Below, piece after piece: positions 52,007 to 61,974 of a stretch of DNA of 64,000 bases (positions are counted from its first letter, which is position 1; each line of letters begins with the position of its first letter). Both the position numbers and the translations under genes were made by a program. The notes under the pieces were generated by a model. That model saw only the letters and a list, made by a program, of their open reading frames with translations. It was not told the origin of the DNA and made no database searches. The DNA is from Bacillota bacterium (lineage in GTDB: Bacteria > Bacillota > Clostridia > Acetivibrionales > DTU013): the NCBI GenBank assembly GCA_023433505.1, contig JAEZCO010000026.1, positions 3,084 through 67,083 of the forward strand, given 5' to 3'.

Positions 52007-52446
52007 GGTGTGCCCTGACGAGGTCGTGAAAAAGCGGACAAGCAAGAGCCTTACTGTGAGGCCCGGCTTTCGAGCAGGACGAAAGGCTAAGTTTGTAGCG
52101 ATCCGCTACCTCCCGATCTAAGGTGATACCTGTGCGGAAAGGTCATTGCCGGAGATCCCGCGGAGGATTGTGGTTCCTGTCGCCCGGTTTCGGAAGTATG
52201 AGTCTATATTCCGCTCACATGATGCCGTGAGTTTTGGCAGCCGGGGCTGTTCGAACTCCGCGCGAGTAAAGTAAGGAAAGGACTGATGCCCGTGATCTAG
52301 TTGCAGCGTCCGATGAGCCGCCGGTATGCAGCATGTCGGACGGAACCTCAGTACATACGGTCCAGGTGAGCGTCAAGCGTCCGGGCGCTCATATGGAATA
52401 GGATGTCGGGCGCAGACAAACAAGTGCTACAGGTGCCCAAGGCACC
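52007..52446 (+). ncRNA. structured leader RNA of unknown class
   Basis: About 440 nt without a supported ORF separate the riboswitch terminator from the DUF4430 gene. The segment is GC-rich and has many local stems: AGCGGA (about 52033) with TCCGCT (about 52092); GGAAGTAT/ATATTCC (about 52191-52212); GAGTT-CAGC...GCTG-AACTC (about 52232-52257); CGTCCGA/TCGGACG (about 52307-52341); GAGCG/CGCTC (about 52368-52391); and GGTGCC-CAA-GGCACC (52432-52446) just before the ribosome binding site. It begins GTGTGCCCTGACGAGGTCGTG, sharing ACGAGGTCGTG with the group II intron remnant at 40362, but no domain V was found. It could be an intron-derived leader or an independent structured RNA. Confidence 0.55.
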
Positions 52447-52460
52447 GGAAAGGACTCAAA

Positions 52461-53105
52461 ATGCTTAAAATGCTTAAGAGTAAAAAAGCGACATCCCTTC
52501 TCCTCGCACTGATCATGATCTTCGCGCTCAGCACGACCGCCTTCGCAGCTAACACAGTCACTCTTACGGTTAATATTGCAGGTCAACCCTCACACATATA
52601 TACAGGGTTGGCCATTAATGCGGGAGATACTGTGTATGATGTGGCCGACAGTGTTCTGGGAGCGAGCGCTACTTGGATCGATACTCCTGTGGACCCGCTT
52701 TACAGCCCACTCCGTAATAATCCTAACGCGGTAGCTAAGATCCTGACGGAACTTGATGGTAAAGAGTCAAAAGTGTATGTACCTGGCTCCGCCGTGGAGG
52801 AGTGGGAAGATTACATTGTAGGTTCTGACCCCGTACTTGATGGGTTACACTATCAGTATCTTGCGGAGTACGGCGGGATAGCTATGTGGATTGGTGACGG
52901 CATGGCTATTATGGGTGACTGGGAGCATATGATGTATGTTGGCTATGACTGGACGTATACAGTTAACGGTCAAGTGCCCGGCATCGGTATAACTCCCGAT
53001 GGGCAGCATCCCTATGACTTCTTCCAGTATTATATGAATGAGAGCTTTGTCGAAGCGAGTGATGCAATCCTACTCACCTATGGTATCAATGGAACGGTAT
53101 TCTAA
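52461..53105 (+). CDS. secreted DUF4430 (transcobalamin-like) protein
   Basis: 214 residues. A signal peptide (KSKKATSLLLALIMIFALSTTAFAA) is followed by one DUF4430-type domain: VTLTVNIAGQPSHIYTGLAIN, GDTVYDVADSVLGA, then DWTYTVNGQVPGIGI and SDAILLTYGING. DUF4430 resembles the C-terminal beta-domain of transcobalamin and intrinsic factor. GGAAAGGA precedes ATG 52461; the frame extension to 52326 covers the leader RNA. Control by a B12 riboswitch supports a role in cobalamin capture or transport. Confidence 0.82.
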   Translation: MLKMLKSKKATSLLLALIMIFALSTTAFAANTVTLTVNIAGQPSHIYTGLAINAGDTVYDVADSVLGASATWIDTPVDPLYSPLRNNPNAVAKILTELDGKESKVYVPGSAVEEWEDYIVGSDPVLDGLHYQYLAEYGGIAMWIGDGMAIMGDWEHMMYVGYDWTYTVNGQVPGIGITPDGQHPYDFFQYYMNESFVEASDAILLTYGINGTVF

Positions 53106-53153
53106 TAATAGTAATGCGCATCATAGGATGCCATTATTCTAAATTTCCAGGTA

Positions 53154-53189
53154 ACAATAGCACAGCCGGTCCCGACTGGCTGTGCTATC
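53154..53189 (+). terminator. hairpin between the two DUF4430 genes
   Basis: ATAGCACAGCC and GGCTGTGCTAT form an 11-bp stem. No T-run follows, so it may stabilise or process the transcript rather than stop it. Confidence 0.55.
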
Positions 53190-53284
53190 GCCGGAAACAT
53201 CGAGGTACATGCCAATCGCATGAAGGCCTAAGGTTCATATAGCCCATTAGCCATTTATATTACAATATTGGAGTGTTGAAAAAA

Positions 53285-56200
53285 ATGAAATCAAAACGCT
53301 TTATAAGTTTACTGCTCGCTCTTGCCATGTGCCTGTCGTTTATGCCGATAACGGTTATGGCTGCCGCTCCGCATCAGTATTTATCAGATATTCAGTTGAA
53401 AAGAAGCGGCTCCAACGCCAATCAAGTGTATTTGCGTTCTGATGCGCTGCCCTATGAGACGTTCAGCTTTGACCCGTTGCAGACAAAGTATGACATCATG
53501 CTTGTGGATGCCGACAAGTCGGCCGATGCTTTACAAATTATCGCGAAGCTCGCCGATTCCGTTGACGTGCAGCTTGCCGGAGGATTTTCAAAATCGAATG
53601 TATATATAAACTCGTCCGGAGGTAATTATACCGCCAAAGGGACGTTAACCAAAGTGGGAACCGTGCTTGGTCTTGTCAGTAATGTTAAACCGAATTTAGA
53701 GCCTTTAACAGTAGATTTTGTGACCGGGCTTCCATCCGGAGCTATTGATACCCAAACGTTCACAGAAACCGACACCTATACATTCAATTTTTATCGCAAA
53801 GCTACTCTGAGCCAATTTAAGGTAGCTTACGAAGAAAGCGGCGCTCCAATTCAGCTAACCTCCGCGTTCGATCCTTATGAAACCAACCTTTCAGTTGAGA
53901 ACGTGGAGCCGGGTACTAAGGAATTGTACATCACCGCGCCGGCCTATACGCCAGCTGATACAACACTAAAATTCGATAACGGCAGCGGCAAATTTACGGA
54001 GGGTTCAAGTGCCAGCACCTTTACGCTGGACCTTACAAAATACGAACGAGAAGCGAACGGTTCTATCATCATTCCGTTTGTTCTTGATTATGATCAGGAA
54101 AAGGGCAGCGGCGTCGACGGTCATTACACGCTTACAGTCAGCTTTGGAAAAGATGCTGTGGATTACACGCCGGTGTTTAAACGTGTTTCTGGGGACGCGG
54201 AAGCAAACATTGGCGACAGCTTGTCTTTATCGGTTGAGGTTGAGGCGCTCGAGAGCGACACGGAATCGTCGCTGTCATACCAGTGGTATTCCTCAGCCTC
54301 AGCCGAAGCTGAGGGCGGTGAAATAGAAAGCGTGACAGCAGCAGTGTATAGCCCGCCCACTGATCATGCAGGAACCGCTTACTATACCTGCCATGTCACA
54401 CGCACGGTAGGCGATGAAGGCTTTTCCGCAGCTACCGAACCCATCAAGGTGACCGTGCTGCCGGAAGGCGGGGGTGATCAGCAGGGCAGCAGCGAAAACG
54501 GTTTTGTAAAAGATATAACATTGAGGGCAGCTTATGATAATTACATAATTTTTGACGATTTTAAACAGGACCAGACTTATTACGAAGTTGAGTTACCGGA
54601 CACCTTTTTAAGCAGGGGCAGTCTTAATGTGCTGGTTGCACCGGAGTCCACAGCGCTGAAACACTCGTTATCAGTGAAATCGCTAGACGGAGACTTCAGC
54701 CGCTACGGTGAAAATTGGGGATTCTATAATAAAGATGTTTTTGATGTGACTAGTATGGGCTCTGGGGGTATAGCTATTGTCGGCGAATTTACCTCTCCTA
54801 TACGATATGGTATTCTTGATTATTTGAAAAAGGGAGACAGGTATGTTTTTAAGATCAACGTACACGAAGACGGCAAAGAAGAAGACGGGGACGTGTATGT
54901 TTTTGTCATAACCTACGTTCCGGTTGTTACCAGTCTCACCGCATCCGCGGGGGATAAAAGCTTGCCAATTACTCCGCAGCCCTTTCAGTACGCCGGTGAG
55001 GCCGGGTTCAACAGGGATTATTATACGACAACAAATGCGGATGAAATAGCTCTAAAAGGAACTCTATGGCAGTATTCCAGCGCGGAGTCCAAAACAGCCA
55101 CTTATACTTATAATTTTAAGAGAACCGATGAAACACAACAGGTTCTTCAAAATCTTCTGGCTCCTTCGGCAAAATTCATTTATAACGGAAACGATGAAAC
55201 TGAGAGCTTCACAAAAGACGGGGTTACGATAGATCTGTCAAAATACGAAAAAGATGAAAATGACATATACACAATCCCTTTTTCAATAGTGCACGACGCG
55301 GGTGCGGTAAAAACCCAAAGCGATTATAAGCTGCATGTCCGTGCCGTAGAAGCAGTCGACTGGACAATTACCGCACAGCCCCAGGGCGGAACGTATGATA
55401 AAGGCAGCAGTGCAGTGTTGTCCGTTGAAACAAGCGCGAATGAAGGCGATGTAACATATCAATGGCAGTATGGAAGTCAGCCAAGAGAAAGTTTTTTCAA
55501 TAACATTCCGGGCGCGGCAGAATCGTCATTTCAAGCTCCTACAGCAATTGGCGGAACACGGTATTACCGCTGTGTCATAACGGACAAAAGGACCATGGCG
55601 CACCAAAATAGTGATGCTGCGGAAGTCGCTGTAAAGCTCGGAAAAGTTAACGCGCCGGTAATAGTGTATCAGCCGGGCATATACAACATTATTAGTTCCA
55701 ATTTGCAAACACCCTACAAGACGCAATATCTGCAAGGTGAAGCAATTGATCCGATTCAAATGGCCGTGGGAACCACTGAAGGAGGCAGCTCTAGCAGAGC
55801 TCTTGCAAAAGTCACTTGCAAGTGGTACTACAATACAACTGCATCTACGGAGGGTGCGGTACTTCTTGACAGTAAAAATTATAGTTCGAATATGAGCTAC
55901 AGTAAAACATATGATAATGTTGGTAATGAGGTTTCGTGTTATGTTCATAACTATATTGTTCCCGAGGCCCTGGGGGTAGGAGAGCACTATTTTTACTTTG
56001 TCGCCACCGCGGTTAGTAACGCTGACGAAAAGAATACAACCAGTGTCACAAGCGACTTTAGTAAGATAACTGTTTCGGAACGTTCAGAATTAGAGGGGTT
56101 TGAAGGAAAGGGCACGGAAAGTGAACCGTATTTGATCAAATCCGTCGAGGATTTGAAAAAAATCGACGAATATGTATTAAGCGGTAACTTCTTATCCGGA

Positions 56201-59200
56201 GCGGTGTTTAAACTTGCCAATGATATTATGCTGCCTTCGGATTGGGAACCGATCGGCAAAGACAATGGCGGAAAGGGAATAAACCTCCTGCCCTTCAGCG
56301 GAATTATCGACGGTGACAATAAGACGCTTACAGTAGCGGAGGGCGGTAAGCCTCTGCTTGAATATGCGCGCGATGCCGTTGTCAGAAACCTGAATATTTA
56401 CGGTGCGGAAATTAACGGCGCCGGACTGCTTGATAAAGTTTCTGTCGACTACGGTACAGATGGTATATATCAACAATATACGGATCCTGATGTAATAACG
56501 ATGGAAAATGTGACATTGCTGAGCGGCAGCAGAACGCTTGGATCCGGACTTGCAAACGGCGGCTTTAACTCGGGTATAAACGATATTATCGTCAAAAACT
56601 GCACCATCGAAGATGATGTAGTCGTTGGTTATAACAAGGATCAAAGAGCGATCGGTTCTTTCGTCGGTACTTTGAACGGACGTATTGAAAACAGCGTCAG
56701 TTACGCGACTGTATATGGTACTTCTAATGTAGGAGGTCTTGCCGGGAAAAAAGGGCAGTCGATGGGGGATTGCGAGGTGTTTAACAGCGCATTCCTGGGA
56801 ACAATCGAGGCGACGGGAGGTAATGTCGGCGGTATCATAGGCGCTGGCTACATTTCCGAAAGCGCGCCGAGTACGCCTCCCGTTACGGTCCGTAATTGTT
56901 ATGTTGTTGCGGATATAACAGGAAACAGTACTCCCCATATCTTGAACGGTGAGGATATGGGCAGCGGTATAGGAGGAATAGTAGGCAGCGAGATCGGCCT
57001 TCTCATACCGTTTAATGATGCATATATAAGCGACAACCACTTCTGCGGCACAATAACGGACACGAATTCCGACGCCGGTATAAGATACGGCCGTGTCGGC
57101 GGTATTCTGGGCGAAATCGGCCGGTACGAACCTCGCAAACTGACTTACAAAAACAACTACTACCTGAAAAATGACAATTATGAGGGAATTGGTTACCAAA
57201 AGCAACGGGATGCGAATTGGGAGCCGAATAAAAACTCGTTCATCGCGAAAACAAAAGAAGAATTCGCGGATGGCACGGTTACGGCTCTATTAAATCAGGG
57301 TGTGCTCAAAAACTGGTTACAGAGGGCAGAGCATGCGGAAGAAGATTCGCCCTATCCCATACACAGCAGCAAACCCTTTATCACCGAGCTTGAGCTTTCC
57401 GGAAACTATAAAACTACCTATTATATCGGAGAAGCGCTTAATCTGGAGGGCATGGTGATCACAGCGCACTGGTCAACCGGAGAGACGAGCGCTCTGGCGT
57501 TGTCGGATGTCGAAGTTACGGGCTATGACAATTCGAAGCGCGCCGTCTGCCTGCTGACGCTCAAGTATGGCATGGCACATGCTGAAACCGTGGTCACTGT
57601 ACTTCAGAGGGAAACTCCCGGCAGCAAAAACGAAATAACCGTGTATTTCACGCTTATGGGTGATGAGGACCATAAGGATACCGACGTGGGCGGGCCTATT
57701 CATGGCTTATCAAAGGGGGGCCTGCAAATATGGATCCCGAAAACCCCTTATACCATAAACATCAACGCCACGGCGGAGGATGTGTTCAGAGAGGCGCTGG
57801 GCGGCGCCGGGATTGAGTTTGATGGCAATTCAGACAATGAGTACGATACCCTTTACATATCCGGGGTTAAGAGCCCGGTAACAGGCACATGGATAGAAGA
57901 ATTCACGAATGGGCCGAACTCCGGCTGGATGTTTACTGTAAATGGCAAGCACTTAGATCTTGGTCTGGCACAGCAATTTTTAGATGATGGGGACCGGATT
58001 GTTTTTCACTACACCGACGACTGGACGAAAGAATCCGACACCCAGGGCTGGATCACCGGCCCCGGCAAGGACGCAAAGGAAACGACCCTCACCCCCAAGG
58101 CTACTGCGTCCAACGGCACAGCAACCGTATCTGTAAACACCTCGGATTTATCCAACGCCATCAAGGCTTCAAAAACCAATGGCACGGCGTCCATCGTCAT
58201 AGCCCCCGAGATTACGGGAGAGGCGAAGAAGGTGAGCGTGGACATCCAGAAAGCGTCCCTTTCCTCCATGGCCTCGGATACGGACGCGGCGCTGACGGTG
58301 CAGACACCCGTCGGCAGCCTGACGATCCCGAACAATGGCCTCAGTTCCATCGCAACCCAGGCATCCGGCGCCACGGTCACGCTGAGTGTGGAGTCAGTAA
58401 AGGCAGATATCCTTTCGGCGAAGCAGAAAAAAGCCGTCGGCGACGATCCCGTCTATGACATATCCATCACCAGCGGCGGCAAGAATATTAGCAGCTTCGG
58501 CGGCGAGAGCATTACCATCTCTCTCCCCTACGCGCTGAAGGACGGACAGGACCCGAAGAACGTCACGGTCTGGTATCTGAACGACGCAGGCGAGCTTGAA
58601 CAGATACTCTGCACCTATGACAAGAAGACCGGCCACGCAACCTTCACCACAACACATCTGTCCAAGTACCTGGTCAGGTATGCTGGAGAAGAAGTCTGGA
58701 AGAATCCCTTCACCGACGTCAAGGACGTTGACTGGTTCTATGGCGCGGTCGAATATGCTTCGAAAAACGGCCTCTTCAACGGCACGACCACGACTGCCTT
58801 CGAACCGAACACCCTCATGTCCCGCGCGATGTTCGCAACCGTCCTGTATAGGCTTGAGGGCTTGCCTGCCGTAACGGGAACGAACAGATTCAAGGACGTC
58901 AAAAACGGCGAATGGTACACGGACGCCGTGATATGGGCAGACGTGAACGGTATTATCGGAGGTTATGATAACGGATTGTTCGGTACGACCGATAGCATGA
59001 CCCGCCAGCAGATGGCGACAATACTGTACCGCTATGCGAAATACAAGGGCTACAATGTTACAAAGACCGTTGACCTCAAGGCGTATACCGACACAGACAG
59101 CATCAGCGGCTATGCGCAGACAGCTATCCTTTGGGCCAATGCCGAAGGTCTCCTTACCGGCCGCACGGCGACAACGCTTGCCCCAACGGGCAGTTCCAGC

Positions 59201-59254
59201 CGCGCCGAGGTCGCAACGGTTCTCATGAGGTTTATGGAGAAAGTTGCGAAATAA
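53285..59254 (+). CDS. giant SLH-anchored surface protein with DUF4430 domain
   Basis: About 1,989 residues from ATG 53285 (GTG 53273 and TTG 53276 are also in frame; GGAG lies at 53270). After a signal peptide (ISLLLALAMCLSFMPITVMAA) come cadherin-like beta-sandwich and Ig-like modules to about residue 930 (LSDIQLKRSG, LSYQWYSS, VTYQWQYGS). A GLUG-type repeat region lies at 935-1300 (SNVGGLAGKKG, GNVGGIIGAG) and a Big_3-like domain at 1363-1440. The DUF4430 domain is at about 1450-1580 (SKGGLQIWIPKTPYTININ, SGWMFTVNGKHLDLG). Three SLH repeats from about 1800 (NPFTDVKDVDWFYGAVEYA, FEPNTLMSRAMFATVLYR) anchor it to the cell-wall polymer. The B12 riboswitch upstream suggests a surface receptor for cobalamin. 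Confidence 0.85.
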   Translation: MKSKRFISLLLALAMCLSFMPITVMAAAPHQYLSDIQLKRSGSNANQVYLRSDALPYETFSFDPLQTKYDIMLVDADKSADALQIIAKLADSVDVQLAGGFSKSNVYINSSGGNYTAKGTLTKVGTVLGLVSNVKPNLEPLTVDFVTGLPSGAIDTQTFTETDTYTFNFYRKATLSQFKVAYEESGAPIQLTSAFDPYETNLSVENVEPGTKELYITAPAYTPADTTLKFDNGSGKFTEGSSASTFTLDLTKYEREANGSIIIPFVLDYDQEKGSGVDGHYTLTVSFGKDAVDYTPVFKRVSGDAEANIGDSLSLSVEVEALESDTESSLSYQWYSSASAEAEGGEIESVTAAVYSPPTDHAGTAYYTCHVTRTVGDEGFSAATEPIKVTVLPEGGGDQQGSSENGFVKDITLRAAYDNYIIFDDFKQDQTYYEVELPDTFLSRGSLNVLVAPESTALKHSLSVKSLDGDFSRYGENWGFYNKDVFDVTSMGSGGIAIVGEFTSPIRYGILDYLKKGDRYVFKINVHEDGKEEDGDVYVFVITYVPVVTSLTASAGDKSLPITPQPFQYAGEAGFNRDYYTTTNADEIALKGTLWQYSSAESKTATYTYNFKRTDETQQVLQNLLAPSAKFIYNGNDETESFTKDGVTIDLSKYEKDENDIYTIPFSIVHDAGAVKTQSDYKLHVRAVEAVDWTITAQPQGGTYDKGSSAVLSVETSANEGDVTYQWQYGSQPRESFFNNIPGAAESSFQAPTAIGGTRYYRCVITDKRTMAHQNSDAAEVAVKLGKVNAPVIVYQPGIYNIISSNLQTPYKTQYLQGEAIDPIQMAVGTTEGGSSSRALAKVTCKWYYNTTASTEGAVLLDSKNYSSNMSYSKTYDNVGNEVSCYVHNYIVPEALGVGEHYFYFVATAVSNADEKNTTSVTSDFSKITVSERSELEGFEGKGTESEPYLIKSVEDLKKIDEYVLSGNFLSGAVFKLANDIMLPSDWEPIGKDNGGKGINLLPFSGIIDGDNKTLTVAEGGKPLLEYARDAVVRNLNIYGAEINGAGLLDKVSVDYGTDGIYQQYTDPDVITMENVTLLSGSRTLGSGLANGGFNSGINDIIVKNCTIEDDVVVGYNKDQRAIGSFVGTLNGRIENSVSYATVYGTSNVGGLAGKKGQSMGDCEVFNSAFLGTIEATGGNVGGIIGAGYISESAPSTPPVTVRNCYVVADITGNSTPHILNGEDMGSGIGGIVGSEIGLLIPFNDAYISDNHFCGTITDTNSDAGIRYGRVGGILGEIGRYEPRKLTYKNNYYLKNDNYEGIGYQKQRDANWEPNKNSFIAKTKEEFADGTVTALLNQGVLKNWLQRAEHAEEDSPYPIHSSKPFITELELSGNYKTTYYIGEALNLEGMVITAHWSTGETSALALSDVEVTGYDNSKRAVCLLTLKYGMAHAETVVTVLQRETPGSKNEITVYFTLMGDEDHKDTDVGGPIHGLSKGGLQIWIPKTPYTININATAEDVFREALGGAGIEFDGNSDNEYDTLYISGVKSPVTGTWIEEFTNGPNSGWMFTVNGKHLDLGLAQQFLDDGDRIVFHYTDDWTKESDTQGWITGPGKDAKETTLTPKATASNGTATVSVNTSDLSNAIKASKTNGTASIVIAPEITGEAKKVSVDIQKASLSSMASDTDAALTVQTPVGSLTIPNNGLSSIATQASGATVTLSVESVKADILSAKQKKAVGDDPVYDISITSGGKNISSFGGESITISLPYALKDGQDPKNVTVWYLNDAGELEQILCTYDKKTGHATFTTTHLSKYLVRYAGEEVWKNPFTDVKDVDWFYGAVEYASKNGLFNGTTTTAFEPNTLMSRAMFATVLYRLEGLPAVTGTNRFKDVKNGEWYTDAVIWADVNGIIGGYDNGLFGTTDSMTRQQMATILYRYAKYKGYNVTKTVDLKAYTDTDSISGYAQTAILWANAEGLLTGRTATTLAPTGSSSRAEVATVLMRFMEKVAK

Positions 59255-59293
59255 AGTTAACATGCTAGTATTACGGCATAAATAAACGGAAAA

Positions 59294-59337
59294 AGCAGAA
59301 CGCCAGCCACAATATCGTGGCTGGCGTTCTGCTTTTT
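59294..59337 (+). terminator. terminator of the SLH protein gene
   Basis: AGCAGAACGCCAGCCAC and GTGGCTGGCGTTCTGCT form a perfect 17-bp stem with a 6-nt loop, followed by TTTTCTT. Confidence 0.95.
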
Positions 59338-59505
59338 CTTGCTGCCCCGCACCGGTTACCCGCTCGGTTCAGTATTTGTACCTGCGGGTGATAAACCTTA
59401 GGATTACAGGCTTTTGTTGCTGTAAACCGGAATTTTCCGGTATAGGGTTTTATACCAAGGGGACTTATGGTAAAATAAATGCAAAGTAAAATTTAGGAGA
59501 GATCT

Positions 59506-61425
59506 TTGGGTAAAAGATTGTTTGTTTCGGAGAAGCCGTCTGTAGCGGCTAGCTTTGCGGCAGTTCTAGGCTTTCAGATTCAAAAGGGCGACAGGGCAAG
59601 AGGGTTTGCCGAGACTGCCGATACCATTGTGACCTGGTGCTTCGGACATCTGGTAACAATGGCTTTCCCGGATGCTTATGATGCAAAATACAAGGAATGG
59701 AAGGTGGAGCATCTTCCCATTATTCCCGACGAATATAAGTATGTGGTCATTGGGGACAAGGGAGCGTCAAAGCAGTTTGAGGTAATCAGCGGGCTGATGT
59801 GCAGAGATGACGTGGAGGTAATCTATGCCTGCACAGACAGCGGCCGCGAAGGCGAATACATATTCAGACTTGTATATAATCAGAGCAAGAGCAATAAGCC
59901 TGTAAAGCGCGTTTGGATTTCATCCCAGACCGATGAAGCCGTCAGGAAGGGGATTGATGAAGCAAGGGAGCTGGCGGAGTATGATTCTCTGGCAAGGGCC
60001 GCATATTGCAGAGCCAAGGAGGATTGGCTTTTCGGGATGAATTTCAGCAGAGTTTACACCTGCCGGTATGGCCGGAGCCTGTCCAATACCTTGAAGGAAA
60101 GCAAATCCTCGGTGATAGCCATCGGAAGGGTCATGACCTGTGTATTGGGTCTGGTTGTCGAAAGGGAACTGGAGATAAGAAATTTTGTTCCCAAAACCCA
60201 TTACGGTGTAGTGGCTAATTTCCTTTCACAGGAGCAGAACATAGCGTATAAAGGAAGATGGACCCTTCAAAAGGGAAAGGACAAGCAGACGCCGGAGGAT
60301 GCAGAGCAGAACGACAGATATATCAGCAAGGAAGAGGCATTGGAGCTGATGGAAAGGCTGAAAGGACAGGAAGCAGTTGTAAAGAAGGTGGAGATTAAAA
60401 CAAAAAATGAGCAGCCGCCTTTACTCTTTAACCTTGCCGAGCTGCAGTCGGAGGCTACCAAGAAATTTAAAATTCCTGTCGACAGGACGCTGGAGATCGC
60501 CCAAAGCCTTTACGAAAAGAAGCTGATCTCCTACCCCAGGACCGACAGCAGGGTCATCTCCACGGATGTTGTAAATGAGCTGCCAAAGGTTTTAAACGGG
60601 TTGTACAAAAATTCTGCCTTTATGGAATGTGTAAAAAGGATTAAGGAATTTGGCGAAATTAAAATAAACAAGACCAATAAGCGGTATGTTGATAATAGCA
60701 AGGTCACCGACCATTACGCCATTATACCTACCTACGAGACAGTGGAGCTGAGCTCCCTTGATGGCGATACCAGAAACATATACAATCTCATTGTAAAGAG
60801 GTTTATCGCGGCTTTCTACCCGCCGGCGGTATTTAATACGGTGAAAGTGGAGACCGAGATCAGCGGAGAAATCTTTGTATCTACGGCAAAGACCATGAAG
60901 GAAGCCGGCTGGAAAGAGGTTTATGAAGCAGCTCCGCAAAAAGGGGAAGAGGATGTGACGGATTCGCCCATTCACAAGCTGGTAAAAAAAGAGAAGTGCG
61001 GCGTGACAAGCTTTGAATTGGAGGAAAAGGAAACAAAGCCGCCCTCCCGGTATACCGACGGGTCGCTGATCATAACCATGGAAAAGGCCGGAAAATTCAT
61101 TGAGAACGAGGAACTGAGGGAGCAAATAAAAACCTCCGGAATCGGCACCTCCGCCACACGCTCGGGCATCATCAAAAAGCTGAAGGATATCGGTTACATA
61201 AATATTCACAGCAAAACACAAATTATAACACCGTCACAAAAAGGGGAGGAGATTGTGGTTTTTGTGCGCCGCACCTCCAAAGAGCTTTTGGACCCCGCAT
61301 TGACGGCAAGCTGGGAAAAAGGCCTTGCTATGATTGAAAACAAGGAAACCACCGAGGAGGTATTCCAGAAAAAGCTTTACGCCTACATAGAAAAAACCAT
61401 CCGGAAGATCAAAATGCATGGTTGA
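59506..61425 (+). CDS. topB: type IA DNA topoisomerase (topoisomerase III-like)
   Basis: 639 residues from TTG 59506, with AGGAGAG 5-6 nt upstream. The TOPRIM domain begins RLFVSEKPSVAASFAAVLG and carries the acidic CTDSGREGEYIFR motif. The catalytic Tyr is in KKLISYPRTDSRVIS near residue 345. KTSGIGTSATRSGIIKKL is another type IA hallmark. It relaxes and decatenates DNA by passing strands through a transient single-strand break. It lacks C-terminal zinc fingers, as usual for TopB. Confidence 0.93.
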   Translation: MGKRLFVSEKPSVAASFAAVLGFQIQKGDRARGFAETADTIVTWCFGHLVTMAFPDAYDAKYKEWKVEHLPIIPDEYKYVVIGDKGASKQFEVISGLMCRDDVEVIYACTDSGREGEYIFRLVYNQSKSNKPVKRVWISSQTDEAVRKGIDEARELAEYDSLARAAYCRAKEDWLFGMNFSRVYTCRYGRSLSNTLKESKSSVIAIGRVMTCVLGLVVERELEIRNFVPKTHYGVVANFLSQEQNIAYKGRWTLQKGKDKQTPEDAEQNDRYISKEEALELMERLKGQEAVVKKVEIKTKNEQPPLLFNLAELQSEATKKFKIPVDRTLEIAQSLYEKKLISYPRTDSRVISTDVVNELPKVLNGLYKNSAFMECVKRIKEFGEIKINKTNKRYVDNSKVTDHYAIIPTYETVELSSLDGDTRNIYNLIVKRFIAAFYPPAVFNTVKVETEISGEIFVSTAKTMKEAGWKEVYEAAPQKGEEDVTDSPIHKLVKKEKCGVTSFELEEKETKPPSRYTDGSLIITMEKAGKFIENEELREQIKTSGIGTSATRSGIIKKLKDIGYINIHSKTQIITPSQKGEEIVVFVRRTSKELLDPALTASWEKGLAMIENKETTEEVFQKKLYAYIEKTIRKIKMHG

Positions 61426-61496
61426 TTGCGGTATGCTGCAAACAATCCTTGACATAATAAAATAAGGGAAAACCATAAGAAAGGCGGAACGGATCA

Positions 61497-61739
61497 ATGG
61501 CTTTAAATACAACACAAATTACGGTACTGCACTGGTTCTATACCTGCTATGCGAAAGGTGAGGCTGCCAATTACAAAGGTACCATAGAGCACTTCGGATC
61601 GGTATTGAGAATCAGCGAACCCATGGATGTGATCAAATCTCTTCTGGAAATGGGGCTGGTCAGCATAAATAAAACAAAGCTGGAGGTTTCCATAACAAAA
61701 GAAGGCATTAAGCTTTACGAGAGCTTGAAAAAGAAGTAA
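61497..61739 (+). CDS. small winged-helix-like protein
   Basis: 80 residues: TQITVLHWFYTCYAKGEAANYKGTIEHF, then VIKSLLEMGLVSINKTKLEVSITKEGIKLYESLKKK. The helix-loop-strand pattern at the end (LLEMGLV...VSITKEG) resembles the wing of a winged helix-turn-helix. AAGGCGG lies upstream of the ATG. It follows topB by 70 nt. The function is not recognised. Confidence 0.6.
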   Translation: MALNTTQITVLHWFYTCYAKGEAANYKGTIEHFGSVLRISEPMDVIKSLLEMGLVSINKTKLEVSITKEGIKLYESLKKK

Positions 61740-61974
61740 CGCAAAAAAGAAGTAACGCAAGGGTGGAAATCCTGCCAACCGACTACAGCGTCAAGTACCA
61801 ATGATTCTCATGAAAATAACATGTTGAAGCATTCGTGACTATTTCCATGAGACGTGTAAATGTCCCTGGAAAAATGAAATTGACGCTATAGTATGGTTTG
61901 CAGGATTTTTTTATTTTTCTGTAGTGTTTTTCTTTTTGTTTCAGTTATAGTAAGTGTAGGGGCAAAAAAGGACG

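Noticed and set aside
51918..52121. 67-residue plus-strand frame across the riboswitch terminator
   Set aside because: It runs through a terminator hairpin and a structured leader, and no ribosome binding site precedes it.
56900..57130. short repeated Gly-rich DNA in the SLH gene considered as a CRISPR-like array
   Set aside because: The repeats are degenerate, in frame and protein-coding (GLUG motifs); no direct repeats with unique spacers exist.
56192..57205. 337-residue minus-strand open frame inside the SLH protein gene
   Set aside because: It is antisense to the repeat-rich GLUG region, and the Tyr/Val-rich translation mirrors those repeats.
58394..59263. 289-residue minus-strand open frame opposite the SLH repeats
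   Set aside because: It is a shadow of the SLH-coding sequence, with no ribosome binding site or domain.
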